This document shows, in pieces, positions 16,895 to 26,176 of a DNA stretch of 45,550 bases. Source of the DNA: Lacrimispora sp. Its GTDB lineage: Bacteria > Bacillota > Clostridia > Lachnospirales > Lachnospiraceae. A program made the translations under genes and the position numbers. The notes under the pieces were generated by a model that made no database searches, was not told the DNA's origin, and was given only the letters and a program-made list of their open reading frames with translations. The stretch lies in assembly GCA_029256305.1 (NCBI GenBank), contig JAQSYE010000002.1:1-45550 (forward strand). The letters run 5' to 3'. Numbering within the stretch: position 1 is the stretch's first letter; each line of letters starts with the position of its first letter.

Positions 16895-17635
16895 CTACTT
16901 TGGTACATGGAGACTAATCCGGCTGATATAATCCGAAAATGCCTGCCTTACCTGCTTTATGTAGGTAACTCCCAGCGGTATCACCGCTCCTGTCTTTAAG
17001 CAGACAGCGTTTTGCTGAAACATTGCAATATAAGACAGATTCACAATATAGGACCGGTGCACGCGAACAAATCCTTTTCCTGTCAGCTGATTTTCAATGT
17101 GCTCCATGGAAGAGTAAAAACTGAATTTTTCTGTGCCGTTGTAATGGACCGTTACAATTCGTTTGGTTATTTCAAAAAAAGAAATGCTACTTACAGACAG
17201 CACATTCTGTACGCCCTGTGATTCACACAAAAACATATCGTTACCTTTTTTTTGAATCCTGGCTATTGCTTGTAGAAATACTCTCTCAAACCGTTCCGGT
17301 GATGTTTCTCTCTTCAATAAATATTGTAAGGGAGTGACATCAAAAGCCTCAAATACATATTCATCGCTGTTAGTCAAAAAAATAATTTCTGCCTGACAAC
17401 CGGAATTTCTTAATTTTTTTGCGGTCTCAATACCGTTTAACTGATTCATAATTATATCCAGATAAATGATATGCGCCTGACCCGGACAGTCAGAAAGATG
17501 AAAAAGGAGCTGTTCTCCCGAGTTGAACGAGGAGATTCTGACTTGTATATGATTTTTTTCTGCAATTGTTTTAATAAGACTGGCATACTCATCAAGGGTT
17601 TCTTGAATATCGTCACACAGGAATATGGTATACAT
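16895..17635 (-). CDS. LytTR-family response regulator
   Basis: Receiver 'MYTIFLCDDIQETLDEYASLIK...IIYLDIIMNQLNGIETAK' and LytTR 'GKGFVRVHRSYIVNLSYIAMFQQNAVCLKTGAVIPLG'. Likely start at 17635. Confidence 0.88.
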   Translation of the reverse strand: MYTIFLCDDIQETLDEYASLIKTIAEKNHIQVRISSFNSGEQLLFHLSDCPGQAHIIYLDIIMNQLNGIETAKKLRNSGCQAEIIFLTNSDEYVFEAFDVTPLQYLLKRETSPERFERVFLQAIARIQKKGNDMFLCESQGVQNVLSVSSISFFEITKRIVTVHYNGTEKFSFYSSMEHIENQLTGKGFVRVHRSYIVNLSYIAMFQQNAVCLKTGAVIPLGVTYIKQVRQAFSDYISRISLHVPK

Positions 17636-17767
17636 AATGATTCCCCTTCTTATGTCTAAAAGTTTTTTGTCCTGACCCAGTTGTTTTTCTCCTTCTATTT
17701 TAATAAATGAATGAGCCAATTACAACTAATTCTTTTAAAAATAAAAATCGTGTAATCCAAAATAGAC

Positions 17768-17796
17768 TTGAAGTATCAGAAAACACTTCGTATACT
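17768..17796 (+). promoter_or_regulatory. Putative promoter of the merR gene with dyad symmetry
   Basis: TTGAAG, 17 bp spacer, TATACT; GAAGT-N10-ACTTC inverted repeat overlaps the spacer. Confidence 0.5.
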
Positions 17797-17816
17797 GATG
17801 GTATGGAGGTAAATCT

Positions 17817-18641
17817 ATGCTTCGAATCGGTGATTTTTCAAAGCTCACCCATGTATCAGTACGTATGCTTCGTTATTATGAGAATCAGGGTTTAATAGAG
17901 CCCTGTTTTAGAGACCCTGTTACGGGATACCGCATGTACTCAGCAAAACAGGTACCTCTTTTGCAGAAAATCGTCATGCTGCGGGAGCTGGGTTTTGGAG
18001 TAGGCGAAACTAAGGAACTGCTGCTTAACTGGGATGAAAACTATCTAACTCGCCGCCTGGGTGAGAAGATACAGGATATGGAAGAAATGATTGAGCTGGA
18101 GAAACGTCGCATTGAAGAAATTCGTCTGGCTGTCACCCAGATACAATCCAATGCACTTAACCAGTATTGTAATATATCTGTTAAATCGGTGCCTTCGTAT
18201 CCGGTTGTTTCCCTTCGTAAGAAGGTGGAGAGCTATTTTGAAGAAGGACACCTTTGGAACGAGTTGATGGACTTTGTCTGTCGTGAGCATATCGAATATG
18301 ATAAAAGCTGCCAAAATGGCATTGCCATTTATCATGATGAGGAATATTCGGATTCTGGGATTGATATGGAAGTCTGCCTGATCGTCAGGCAATCAGGGGA
18401 GAGCAAAGGGGCTTTTACCTTCCGAACACTGGAGCAAATCCCTAAAATGGCAAGTATGATGGTCTATGGGCCATATGAAAATCTGGCGGGAGCCTACCTT
18501 TCCTTTGCGGGATGGCTTGATGAAAACCAGTCCTGTTCCATGGGAAAGACCACGAGGCAGATCACCATCATTGATTATCAGGATACGGATAATCCGGAAG
18601 AATATTTAACTGAGATCCAGATTCCTCTTGTGGAGATTTAG
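17817..18641 (+). CDS. MerR-family transcriptional regulator with GyrI-like effector domain
   Basis: 'MLRIGDFSKLTHVSVRMLRYYENQGLIEPCFRDPVTGYRMYSAKQVPLLQKIVMLRELGFGV' plus a C-terminal GyrI-like region. Confidence 0.88.
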   Translation: MLRIGDFSKLTHVSVRMLRYYENQGLIEPCFRDPVTGYRMYSAKQVPLLQKIVMLRELGFGVGETKELLLNWDENYLTRRLGEKIQDMEEMIELEKRRIEEIRLAVTQIQSNALNQYCNISVKSVPSYPVVSLRKKVESYFEEGHLWNELMDFVCREHIEYDKSCQNGIAIYHDEEYSDSGIDMEVCLIVRQSGESKGAFTFRTLEQIPKMASMMVYGPYENLAGAYLSFAGWLDENQSCSMGKTTRQITIIDYQDTDNPEEYLTEIQIPLVEI

Positions 18642-18648
18642 AAGAAAA

Positions 18649-18680
18649 GGCGGGGCCGCTCGATCAGCAGCCCCGCTTTT
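18649..18680. terminator. Bidirectional intrinsic terminator between merR and the MFS gene
   Basis: GCGGGGC (18650-18656) / GCCCCGC (18670-18676) with T run on the + side and TTTTC on the - side. Confidence 0.75.
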
Positions 18681-18681
18681 A

Positions 18682-19866
18682 CTACATGTTTTTAATAATC
18701 CACATTCCAAGTACAATCAGCAAAGTGCCTGGAACTGCAAAGGAAATTATAATACTGAGTGAAGCTAATGGTCCGAATATGGCCATTCCAAGTGGCATTG
18801 CCAGCGTAGAAAACAAATCCATAAAGGAAAAGGTACGTCCCATATAATTTTCCTGGGTATGCTCCTGAATATAAGTAATCAAAGGAGTATAGTAAAGGGG
18901 GCTTCCTGCACCCATCACACACATGAGAACAGCAAACATGGTGATCCCCCTGGCAGGCAAAAGCAAAAGCATAGTAATTCCAAAAATAACAGAGGACAGT
19001 CCGATCAGTTTGAATGGAAAAGCAGACATCTTACTGTACGCCAGATAAATACTGACTGCCAGCGCTCCCACAGAAAATGCCGTCTCCATAACACTGAGCA
19101 TCCACACCTCCCTGCCTGCATGGTAAGAGGCTAAAAGCGGGGTGAGCTGGGAAGCAGGAACCACCAGAAACTGAAAAGCGGTATAAAGAAACAAACAACG
19201 TTTTAAGGATTTGGATTTCATCAAATAGCAAAATCCCTGGATCAGTCTCTCTTTTGTGTTTTCCATCTCCTGCCCCCGTTTCGATTCAGGCATTTTTAAC
19301 CATAGCAAAAGTAATACGCCCATTGCAGCAGTTCCAACATCTATGAGGAGAACGGCTTGCATTTTCATTGCGTTCATAACAAGCCCGCCAATCCCCGGAG
19401 ACACAAGCTGAATCAGACTCCAGATTCCGGTATTTAAGCTGTTTGCACGGATTAAAGCTTCTTCCGGCACAATCTGAGGGAGAATGCTTTTTGAAGCAGG
19501 AAGCTGAATTCCTGTTCCCAACGAGCGTAGCGTATGAAAGAAGAAAATCCATCCGATGCTGTCTTTTCCAGTTATAAAAATAACAGCCAGTATCAGAGTT
19601 GACAGAGCAATCATCGAATCACTTAAAATCACAATCCATTTTAGCGGATACCGGTCAGCCAGCACTCCTGCGTAAAGCATTACCATTGCCTGGGGAAGAA
19701 ATGTGGTAAGCGTAACGCCTGTCACTGCATATCCCGATTGGGTTTTTAATGTTACATACCAGATGATGGCAAGTGAGACGATGGAGGATCCAAGCAGTGA
19801 AATCCCCTGGCTTATCAGATAGATTGTAAGCCTTTGCTGCCAGTTATCCTTTCCCTGTACTATCAT
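18682..19866 (-). CDS. MFS transporter
   Basis: 12-TM-like MFS pattern: 'GSSIVSLAIIWYVTLKTQSG', 'MLYAGVLADRYPLKWIVILSD'. Start overlaps the stop of the upstream UvrA-like gene. Confidence 0.88.
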   Translation of the reverse strand: MIVQGKDNWQQRLTIYLISQGISLLGSSIVSLAIIWYVTLKTQSGYAVTGVTLTTFLPQAMVMLYAGVLADRYPLKWIVILSDSMIALSTLILAVIFITGKDSIGWIFFFHTLRSLGTGIQLPASKSILPQIVPEEALIRANSLNTGIWSLIQLVSPGIGGLVMNAMKMQAVLLIDVGTAAMGVLLLLWLKMPESKRGQEMENTKERLIQGFCYLMKSKSLKRCLFLYTAFQFLVVPASQLTPLLASYHAGREVWMLSVMETAFSVGALAVSIYLAYSKMSAFPFKLIGLSSVIFGITMLLLLPARGITMFAVLMCVMGAGSPLYYTPLITYIQEHTQENYMGRTFSFMDLFSTLAMPLGMAIFGPLASLSIIISFAVPGTLLIVLGMWIIKNM

Positions 19867-22800
19867 AAGACATCTCCTCCGTCCAAATACCGGCCGGTTA
19901 TACTTTCAGGATTCTCTCTGATCTCTCCTGGTGTGCCTTCTGCAATAATCTGACCTCCTCCTTCTCCTCCGTCCGGTCCCATATCTATAATCCAGTCTGC
20001 AGCCTTTATGATTTCCGTATTATGTTCAATAATAAGGAGAGTGTGTCCGTCTGCAGTCAGTTTTTTGAAAATTTTCAAAAGCCGTTCAATATCCTGAAAA
20101 TGCAGACCTGTGGAAGGTTCATCAAGAATGTAGAGCATGTGTGTTTTTTGTTTCGTACTCAGTTCTTTTGCCAATTTTAAACGTTGGGATTCTCCACCGC
20201 TTAGTGCAGAGGTATTCTGTCCCATTTTGAGATAAGACAGGCCTACTTCATCCATAACAGCCAGCTTCTTTTCAATCTCTGGAATATTGGAGAAAAAGGA
20301 GAGTGCCTGGGATATATCCATATTCAAAACATCTCCTATACTCTTCCCCTGATACATCACCTCCAGTATCTGCTCCCGATACCGGTGACCCCTGCATTCA
20401 CAACAGGTGACGGAATGATCGGCCATATACTGAAAAGCGATTTTTATCTGCCCCAGTCCCTGACAAACCGGACATTGCCCGTCTTTTGAATTAAAACTGA
20501 AATGACTTTCTTCAAATCCATACTCTATGGCTTTTGGCTGCTTTGCATACAGTCCACGAATGAAATCCCAAACACCCATATAAGTGGCGGGAGTTGAACG
20601 GGAGGATTTGCCTATGGGGTTCTGATCCATCATACAAATTCCGTTAATAGTCTCATAGCCAGTGAGCGAAGGGCTGACGGAGAACGCCTCTCTCCCCCAC
20701 TCTAATCCCTTCATTAAAGCTGGAATCAGGGAACCGAAAATTAAAGAACTTTTTCCAGATCCGCTTACTCCTGTCAGACAGCACATTACGTGAAGAGGAA
20801 TACGGGCAGTTACATTCTTTAAATTGTTCTCTGTGCAGTTTTCTATAACCAGCCATTCCCGGGGAATTTGGGGTGATGTTTTGTTTTCGCCGCTGCCTTT
20901 TCTAAGAAACTGGCCGGTTACCGATAAGGGATTCTTCTCTATCTGGTCAAGGGTTCCGGCAGCTACCACCTCTCCGCCGTATACTCCTGCACCAGGCCCC
21001 ATATCAATTAAATAATCCGCATTCAACATGGTATCCCTGTCATGCTCTACCACAATTACTGTATTGCCTTTATCTCTTAAACTTTTTAACATATCAATCA
21101 TCAGATGATGATCTCTTTTGTGGAGACCGATGGATGGCTCATCTAAAATATAGGTAAGACCGGTTAAATCGTTTAAAAGCTGACTGGATAATCGCACCCG
21201 CTGAAGTTCTCCTCCAGAAAGTGTGGGGGCGGTGCGGCAAAGCGTCAGATACGCCAGACCAACCTTAATCAGCTGTAGAAGTTTTATGTGTATTTCGCCC
21301 AGGATCTCTTTGGCCCGTTCTTTTTCCTCTTCTGACAGGCAATTTCCCAAAGTAAAAATCCAGTCGAGAAGTCTTTTGACCGGAAGCTTTGACAGTTCCG
21401 GAAATCGATAACCTGAAATTGTGGTATAACGCGCTTCTATACCTAACAATTCTCCATTGCAGACCGGACACGGAATCTGACGCATATACCCGGCCTGTGG
21501 ATTGTCCTCAGCTTTTGCTTCCCGGAACAACCGGTTTATATGTGCAATGACACCTGCCGCAGGTCTTCTTATTTCTGTATTCCGTCCGCCGGAATTATAC
21601 TGATACTTATAGATCTTCTCCCCTGTTCCGTAAAACAGTGCATGTTTAAAATCTTCCGGCAGATCCCTCCACGGAACCTCTAAATCAATGCCCTGATCCA
21701 CCGCTATGGCAAACAGCTCCCCTGTCATCCAGTTCCCTGTAGGTTTTTTCCCCCTGAGCTTTCCAAAGTAGGACGTTGCACCATCAAGCACGGAACGGTT
21801 TTCATCTAACACGATTCTGTCCGGATCTGTCTGGTATAACACGCCAAGTCCATTGCATTCATGACATGCGCCTGCGTGGGTATTGGCATTAAAGGCAGAT
21901 TCAGTAAGTTTTTCAAACAGATGTCCGCACTCTGGGCAGCGGTTTTTATTTTTGCTGTCTTTTTTCACCGGTATTTTGCAGTAAGGACAATATGGTGTAC
22001 CAATCGATACAAAGAGCATCCGCAGCTGATCGGAAATCCCAGTCAGGGTTCCGACTGTTGAACGGGGATTTAAACTTCCTTTTTTCTGCTCAATGGCAAT
22101 TGTGGGCGTAAGTCCCTGTATGGAGTCAAAGTCCGGCTTATCAATCATCTCCTGCATTTGCGCGGAATTTGACATAGTTCCTAAATAGCGGCGCCTTCCC
22201 TCTGCATATATCGTATCAAATGCCAGGGAAGATTTTCCGCTTCCGCTGACCCCTGTAATAACAGTCAGCTTTTCTCTTGGAATGCAAACATCAATGTTTT
22301 TTAAATTGTTCTGGCGACAGCCTTTCAGCTCCAGGATTGGTTTATTTTCATGAAATGGCAGCGGTGCCTGGTTACCATCTTGAACGGACAATAATGAAAG
22401 CTTTGGTTCCAGAAAATCCGGATCAGAAAGCTCAGATTTTATCCCAATTCCCAATAGCCGAAGCTTTGACTGGATTGCCTCCATGTATTGACCAGGCAAT
22501 CTCCTGCATACAGATGAGAGCTCTTTTCTGGAGCAATCCGCCCTGACTGTAAGCTCCGCCATCTCATCCAGTAAATCCTTTTCTCCTCTGCTCAAATCAC
22601 CATATTTCTTAAGACTTAATTCCGTCCACAAATCCCATGGGAGTAGCTCCATGCCCAGCAGGCTGTTAAAATCGTGAAGCAGATTTCCTTTTACAGAATG
22701 CCAGCCCTTCCAGTTTTTGTTATACCCAAACTCCTCCGGCTGCTTTAGACCCGATCTGCATTGAAACCACGCTTCTCCACCCAGAATATAGCCGCTGTCT

Positions 22801-23312
22801 CCTGGCATATCACTTGTTGGAAATGTGATTCTAAAATGTTCTTTCTGTATTTCATCCAACTGAACATCCACCCTTACCCAACGTTTCTTTTGGGGGTGAT
22901 AATATTCAGCCAGCCAGTGATCCTCATACGGAATTTCACTTTGAAAATAACTGGCAAAACCTGACCTCACTCTGGCAGGATAACCTCTATGCCTTAAAAA
23001 AGACACAAATAGCACAGCGTGGTCCCTGCACAGCCCAACCAGGCGAAGTTTTGGCGGACGAACGAAGGATAATGGTCCACCATCAAGTTCCAGAAGTTTT
23101 TCAAGCATCTGGGGGACTGTGCGCAGCCGCTCTTCCTTTGCCTTAAGTCTGCCAATAGAAATGCCATAAAGCCTGCCCAGATCTCCATGAATGATCAGTC
23201 CTCTGGCGACCTCCAGTAACTGGTCCGGATCCTGGGGCAGTGACTCATATTGAATTTTCAAAATGCCGGGATCAGTGATTATGCTCTGATTTAAGAATGA
23301 TTTATAATTCAT
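19863..23312 (-). CDS. Transglutaminase-like domain fused to UvrA-like ABC ATPase
   Basis: N-terminus 'LCRDHAVLFVSFLRHRGYPARVRSGFA...EDHWLAEYYHPQKKRWVRVDVQLD' has the transglutaminase Cys/His/Asp pattern; C-terminus has two UvrA ATPase halves (GVSGSGKSSLAFDT, GVSGSGKSSLIFGS), CxxC zinc modules and LSGGE signatures. Likely start MNYKSF with GAAAGGAGAG RBS. Confidence 0.88.
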   Translation of the reverse strand: MNYKSFLNQSIITDPGILKIQYESLPQDPDQLLEVARGLIIHGDLGRLYGISIGRLKAKEERLRTVPQMLEKLLELDGGPLSFVRPPKLRLVGLCRDHAVLFVSFLRHRGYPARVRSGFASYFQSEIPYEDHWLAEYYHPQKKRWVRVDVQLDEIQKEHFRITFPTSDMPGDSGYILGGEAWFQCRSGLKQPEEFGYNKNWKGWHSVKGNLLHDFNSLLGMELLPWDLWTELSLKKYGDLSRGEKDLLDEMAELTVRADCSRKELSSVCRRLPGQYMEAIQSKLRLLGIGIKSELSDPDFLEPKLSLLSVQDGNQAPLPFHENKPILELKGCRQNNLKNIDVCIPREKLTVITGVSGSGKSSLAFDTIYAEGRRRYLGTMSNSAQMQEMIDKPDFDSIQGLTPTIAIEQKKGSLNPRSTVGTLTGISDQLRMLFVSIGTPYCPYCKIPVKKDSKNKNRCPECGHLFEKLTESAFNANTHAGACHECNGLGVLYQTDPDRIVLDENRSVLDGATSYFGKLRGKKPTGNWMTGELFAIAVDQGIDLEVPWRDLPEDFKHALFYGTGEKIYKYQYNSGGRNTEIRRPAAGVIAHINRLFREAKAEDNPQAGYMRQIPCPVCNGELLGIEARYTTISGYRFPELSKLPVKRLLDWIFTLGNCLSEEEKERAKEILGEIHIKLLQLIKVGLAYLTLCRTAPTLSGGELQRVRLSSQLLNDLTGLTYILDEPSIGLHKRDHHLMIDMLKSLRDKGNTVIVVEHDRDTMLNADYLIDMGPGAGVYGGEVVAAGTLDQIEKNPLSVTGQFLRKGSGENKTSPQIPREWLVIENCTENNLKNVTARIPLHVMCCLTGVSGSGKSSLIFGSLIPALMKGLEWGREAFSVSPSLTGYETINGICMMDQNPIGKSSRSTPATYMGVWDFIRGLYAKQPKAIEYGFEESHFSFNSKDGQCPVCQGLGQIKIAFQYMADHSVTCCECRGHRYREQILEVMYQGKSIGDVLNMDISQALSFFSNIPEIEKKLAVMDEVGLSYLKMGQNTSALSGGESQRLKLAKELSTKQKTHMLYILDEPSTGLHFQDIERLLKIFKKLTADGHTLLIIEHNTEIIKAADWIIDMGPDGGEGGGQIIAEGTPGEIRENPESITGRYLDGGDVL

Positions 23313-23381
23313 ATTCCACTCTCCTTTCAGACTGACCATAACCCCTGACACCGTGTCAGAGTCAACAGGAAAGCAGCCTTT

Positions 23382-24476
23382 TTATTCCGTCAGCCGTCCC
23401 ACATACCAGGAAGGTTTTGCATTCTCCTTAGATAAAATGATCTGATTTGATACATAGTGAAAGGTTCCATTGGGCAACAGACGTATGGTCACCTGATGCC
23501 GGAATGCTGTCCCCAGATTTTTTTCAGGCCAGACAGCATTCACTGTAAGAACCATCGTACCATCATTCCTGCTTTCGCAGTCAATCACCTCCGGATATGG
23601 TATTTCCAGGCTTGGACAGCTGTCTTCCAATCCGCGGGGACTGTATTGGTACATCTGGTTCTCCTCTATGTACCTGGCCTTTTTCTGGAGCGTCTGGCTG
23701 CTCACCTTAAAATATTTCATAAGCACTCCTTCAAAATCCGTTTTCGGAATCTGCAGCACCTCCATATCATTCGTTACAGCCTGAGGCTGATAAAAACGTT
23801 CAAATACATCGTAAAAATTCAGATCCCGGTAATCCGTTTCACTCCAGTCTGTAATAAATAAGTTATTAGAATAGTAACCTATGGGGTAAATATAGCTTCT
23901 GTTTAGCTGCCGGTACGCATCATCTAAAGGCTTCACCCGGACAGCAACATGACCATAGGGTCCGGAAAAACCGGGCATATAATATTTCTCAAAAAACAGA
24001 TAGCCGTTTTCCGAAACAACCCATGTACTGGCCTCATACTCATCCGTATAGATGGTGTGAAGCTCTCCTTCCTTCCATCCAAAACTGGTTGCTGAAACCT
24101 CTAACCTTCCTTCCTCTGTTTTTAAATGGAACCTTACAAATCCACCATTATTTAAAACCATTATCATCATCAATTCTGCATTCTGCTTATTATCTGCATT
24201 CCTTAAAAAATCTTCCGTCTTGCTTGAATTTTTCATATTGAACTGATTATCCTGATCTACAACAGCATATCCTTTTTCCCCCAGTTTCTCTGTCAGCTTT
24301 CCAACCGTATCAAGGTTTCCCAGTGTGCCGTTTTGTAAGGACTCTGTATAGATCTCTTTACAGGCTTCTGACAATTCTTTACGGATATGTTCCGACTGGT
24401 TTTGCTGTGTGCCCACACAGCCCGTTAACAGCAGTAGGACCGCTATTGTGCTTAAAATTACCTTTAACCCTCTCAA
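23382..24476 (-). CDS. Putative lipoprotein (possibly DUF6070-like)
   Basis: Lipobox 'VLLLLTGC' at N-terminus; 364 aa secreted-type sequence. Confidence 0.65.
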   Translation of the reverse strand: MRGLKVILSTIAVLLLLTGCVGTQQNQSEHIRKELSEACKEIYTESLQNGTLGNLDTVGKLTEKLGEKGYAVVDQDNQFNMKNSSKTEDFLRNADNKQNAELMMIMVLNNGGFVRFHLKTEEGRLEVSATSFGWKEGELHTIYTDEYEASTWVVSENGYLFFEKYYMPGFSGPYGHVAVRVKPLDDAYRQLNRSYIYPIGYYSNNLFITDWSETDYRDLNFYDVFERFYQPQAVTNDMEVLQIPKTDFEGVLMKYFKVSSQTLQKKARYIEENQMYQYSPRGLEDSCPSLEIPYPEVIDCESRNDGTMVLTVNAVWPEKNLGTAFRHQVTIRLLPNGTFHYVSNQIILSKENAKPSWYVGRLTE

Positions 24477-24561
24477 TGCTTTTCCCCCTTTTGCTTAATC
24501 ACTACGAATTTTTAAATGTTTCCTTCTTAACATAATAAACTCGTAATTGATAAATTGCAAT

Positions 24562-25395
24562 TTACCTTAGGAAGAAATAGAGCAGAACTATAATACCAAG
24601 AATAATGCGGTACCATCCAAAAACTTTAAAATCGTGTTTCTTTATATAGCTCATCAGAAATTTTATTACCAGTATTGAGACGGCAAACGCAACAACCATA
24701 CCTGATACCAGAATAAAGAGTTCTTCCCCTGTAAAGGATAACCCAAATTTCACGATCTTTATGGCACTTAAGCCAAACATCACAGGAACCGCCATAAAGA
24801 ATGTAAATTCTGCTGCAGCCATGCGGGATACTCCGATGAGTAAAGCACCGATTATGGTTGCACCGGAACGTGAAGTGCCAGGAACAATGGAAAGCACCTG
24901 GAATACCCCGATGATAAATGCTGTCTGATAATTAATCTCTGCTATTTTTGTTACTGCTGGAGTTCGTTTCTTATTCCAGTTTTCAATTAGTATAAATGCA
25001 ATTCCGTAAAAAATCAGGGCTGCTGCAATCACCTGTGGAGTTTGAAATCGCGCGTCAATATAATCATCAAAAAGAAGGGTTACAATTGCACCCGGCACAC
25101 ATGCAATCACTACCTTAATCCAGATAAGAAACGTTTCTTTTATAAGGAAAGGTTTGTTTTTATTACTCCACTGAAATGGAAACATCTTATTCCAAAACAG
25201 GATCACTACAGCCAGAATTGCGCCCAGCTGAATCACAACAAAAAACATTTCCTTAAACCCCTCACTCCCATTGATCTGTAAAAACTGATCCACAAGGAGC
25301 ATATGTCCGGTACTGCTGATCGGCAGCCATTCCGTAATTCCTTCTACGATTCCCAAAAAGACAACCTTGAAAAATTCTGTTACTATGGAACCCAT
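24562..25395 (-). CDS. uppP: Undecaprenyl-diphosphate phosphatase
   Basis: 'GIVEGITEWLPISSTGHMLLVDQFL' and 'SIVPGTSRSGATIIGALLIGVSR' hallmark motifs. Confidence 0.95.
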   Translation of the reverse strand: MGSIVTEFFKVVFLGIVEGITEWLPISSTGHMLLVDQFLQINGSEGFKEMFFVVIQLGAILAVVILFWNKMFPFQWSNKNKPFLIKETFLIWIKVVIACVPGAIVTLLFDDYIDARFQTPQVIAAALIFYGIAFILIENWNKKRTPAVTKIAEINYQTAFIIGVFQVLSIVPGTSRSGATIIGALLIGVSRMAAAEFTFFMAVPVMFGLSAIKIVKFGLSFTGEELFILVSGMVVAFAVSILVIKFLMSYIKKHDFKVFGWYRIILGIIVLLYFFLR

Positions 25396-25492
25396 GCTTT
25401 AACTTCCTCCTGCTTTTTCTTTTTTTATTTCTATCTCCTATAATCCATTTTTATGCAAAAAAAAGCAAGACACCCGACGTAACAATAAGAAA

Positions 25493-25523
25493 AAGCCTGT
25501 GACACGAATGGTGTCACAGACCT
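25493..25523 (-). terminator. Intrinsic terminator downstream of the XRE gene
   Basis: CTGTGACAC-GAATG-GTGTCACAG preceded on + by AAGAAAAAG (T-rich tail on the minus strand). Confidence 0.7.
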
Positions 25524-25544
25524 AAAACCATGTCTATACTTCTT

Positions 25545-26162
25545 TCATCTGGTGAGGCCTTTTATTAACAGTACTACCTTCCCCATGAGGAAGAGAAACA
25601 GAAAGGCCGCTACATACAGCTGGCGGAATGCGATAAAAAAGAGAATCGCCACAGAGTGAACCAACAGGGAAAACTGGTTAATCCCTTTTCTTAATGACTC
25701 GTTGTCCTTCATCTGTACGATCAGTTCTATTACACCGATCAGTGTCAGGCAGAGAATAAAACCGGCGGACAGCAACATTCCCCATACGGGGGTATCTGTA
25801 AATTTAAAGAATGGCACTGATAGAAAATGCCCCTTTTCTTCCTGAGTAAAAAGAGGAAGAACCAGGAAAGACACTGCAATAAAATCAAAAATCCCATACG
25901 CCAGATTAAAAATCTGCCCCATATTTCTGCGGTTTTCATCTTCGGCAAGAGCAATGAGTTCCTCTCCCATTAGCAGCTCATCGATGGATACGCCAAACAG
26001 CTTTGATATGCATTTAAGGGAGTCAATATTAGGATAGCCCTTGCCGCTTTCCCATTTTGACACCGCAGTCCTTGAAACATACAGCTGGGCTGCAAGCTGT
26101 TCCTGGGTCAGATTGTTCTGTTTTCTCAGTAACTGCAGTTTTTCACTAAACTCCAAAGCCAC
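25545..26162 (-). CDS. XRE-family HTH regulator with C-terminal membrane segments
   Basis: 'LQLLRKQNNLTQEQLAAQLYVSRTAVSKWESGKGYPNIDSLKCISKLFGVSIDELL' followed by hydrophobic helices. Confidence 0.9.
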   Translation of the reverse strand: MALEFSEKLQLLRKQNNLTQEQLAAQLYVSRTAVSKWESGKGYPNIDSLKCISKLFGVSIDELLMGEELIALAEDENRRNMGQIFNLAYGIFDFIAVSFLVLPLFTQEEKGHFLSVPFFKFTDTPVWGMLLSAGFILCLTLIGVIELIVQMKDNESLRKGINQFSLLVHSVAILFFIAFRQLYVAAFLFLFLMGKVVLLIKGLTR

Positions 26163-26176
26163 ACCCCCAGATCATT

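Noticed and set aside
19863-22345. Calling this gene the housekeeping uvrA
   Set aside because: The N-terminal transglutaminase domain, the operon with an MFS exporter and the absence of adjacent uvrB argue for a UvrA paralog.
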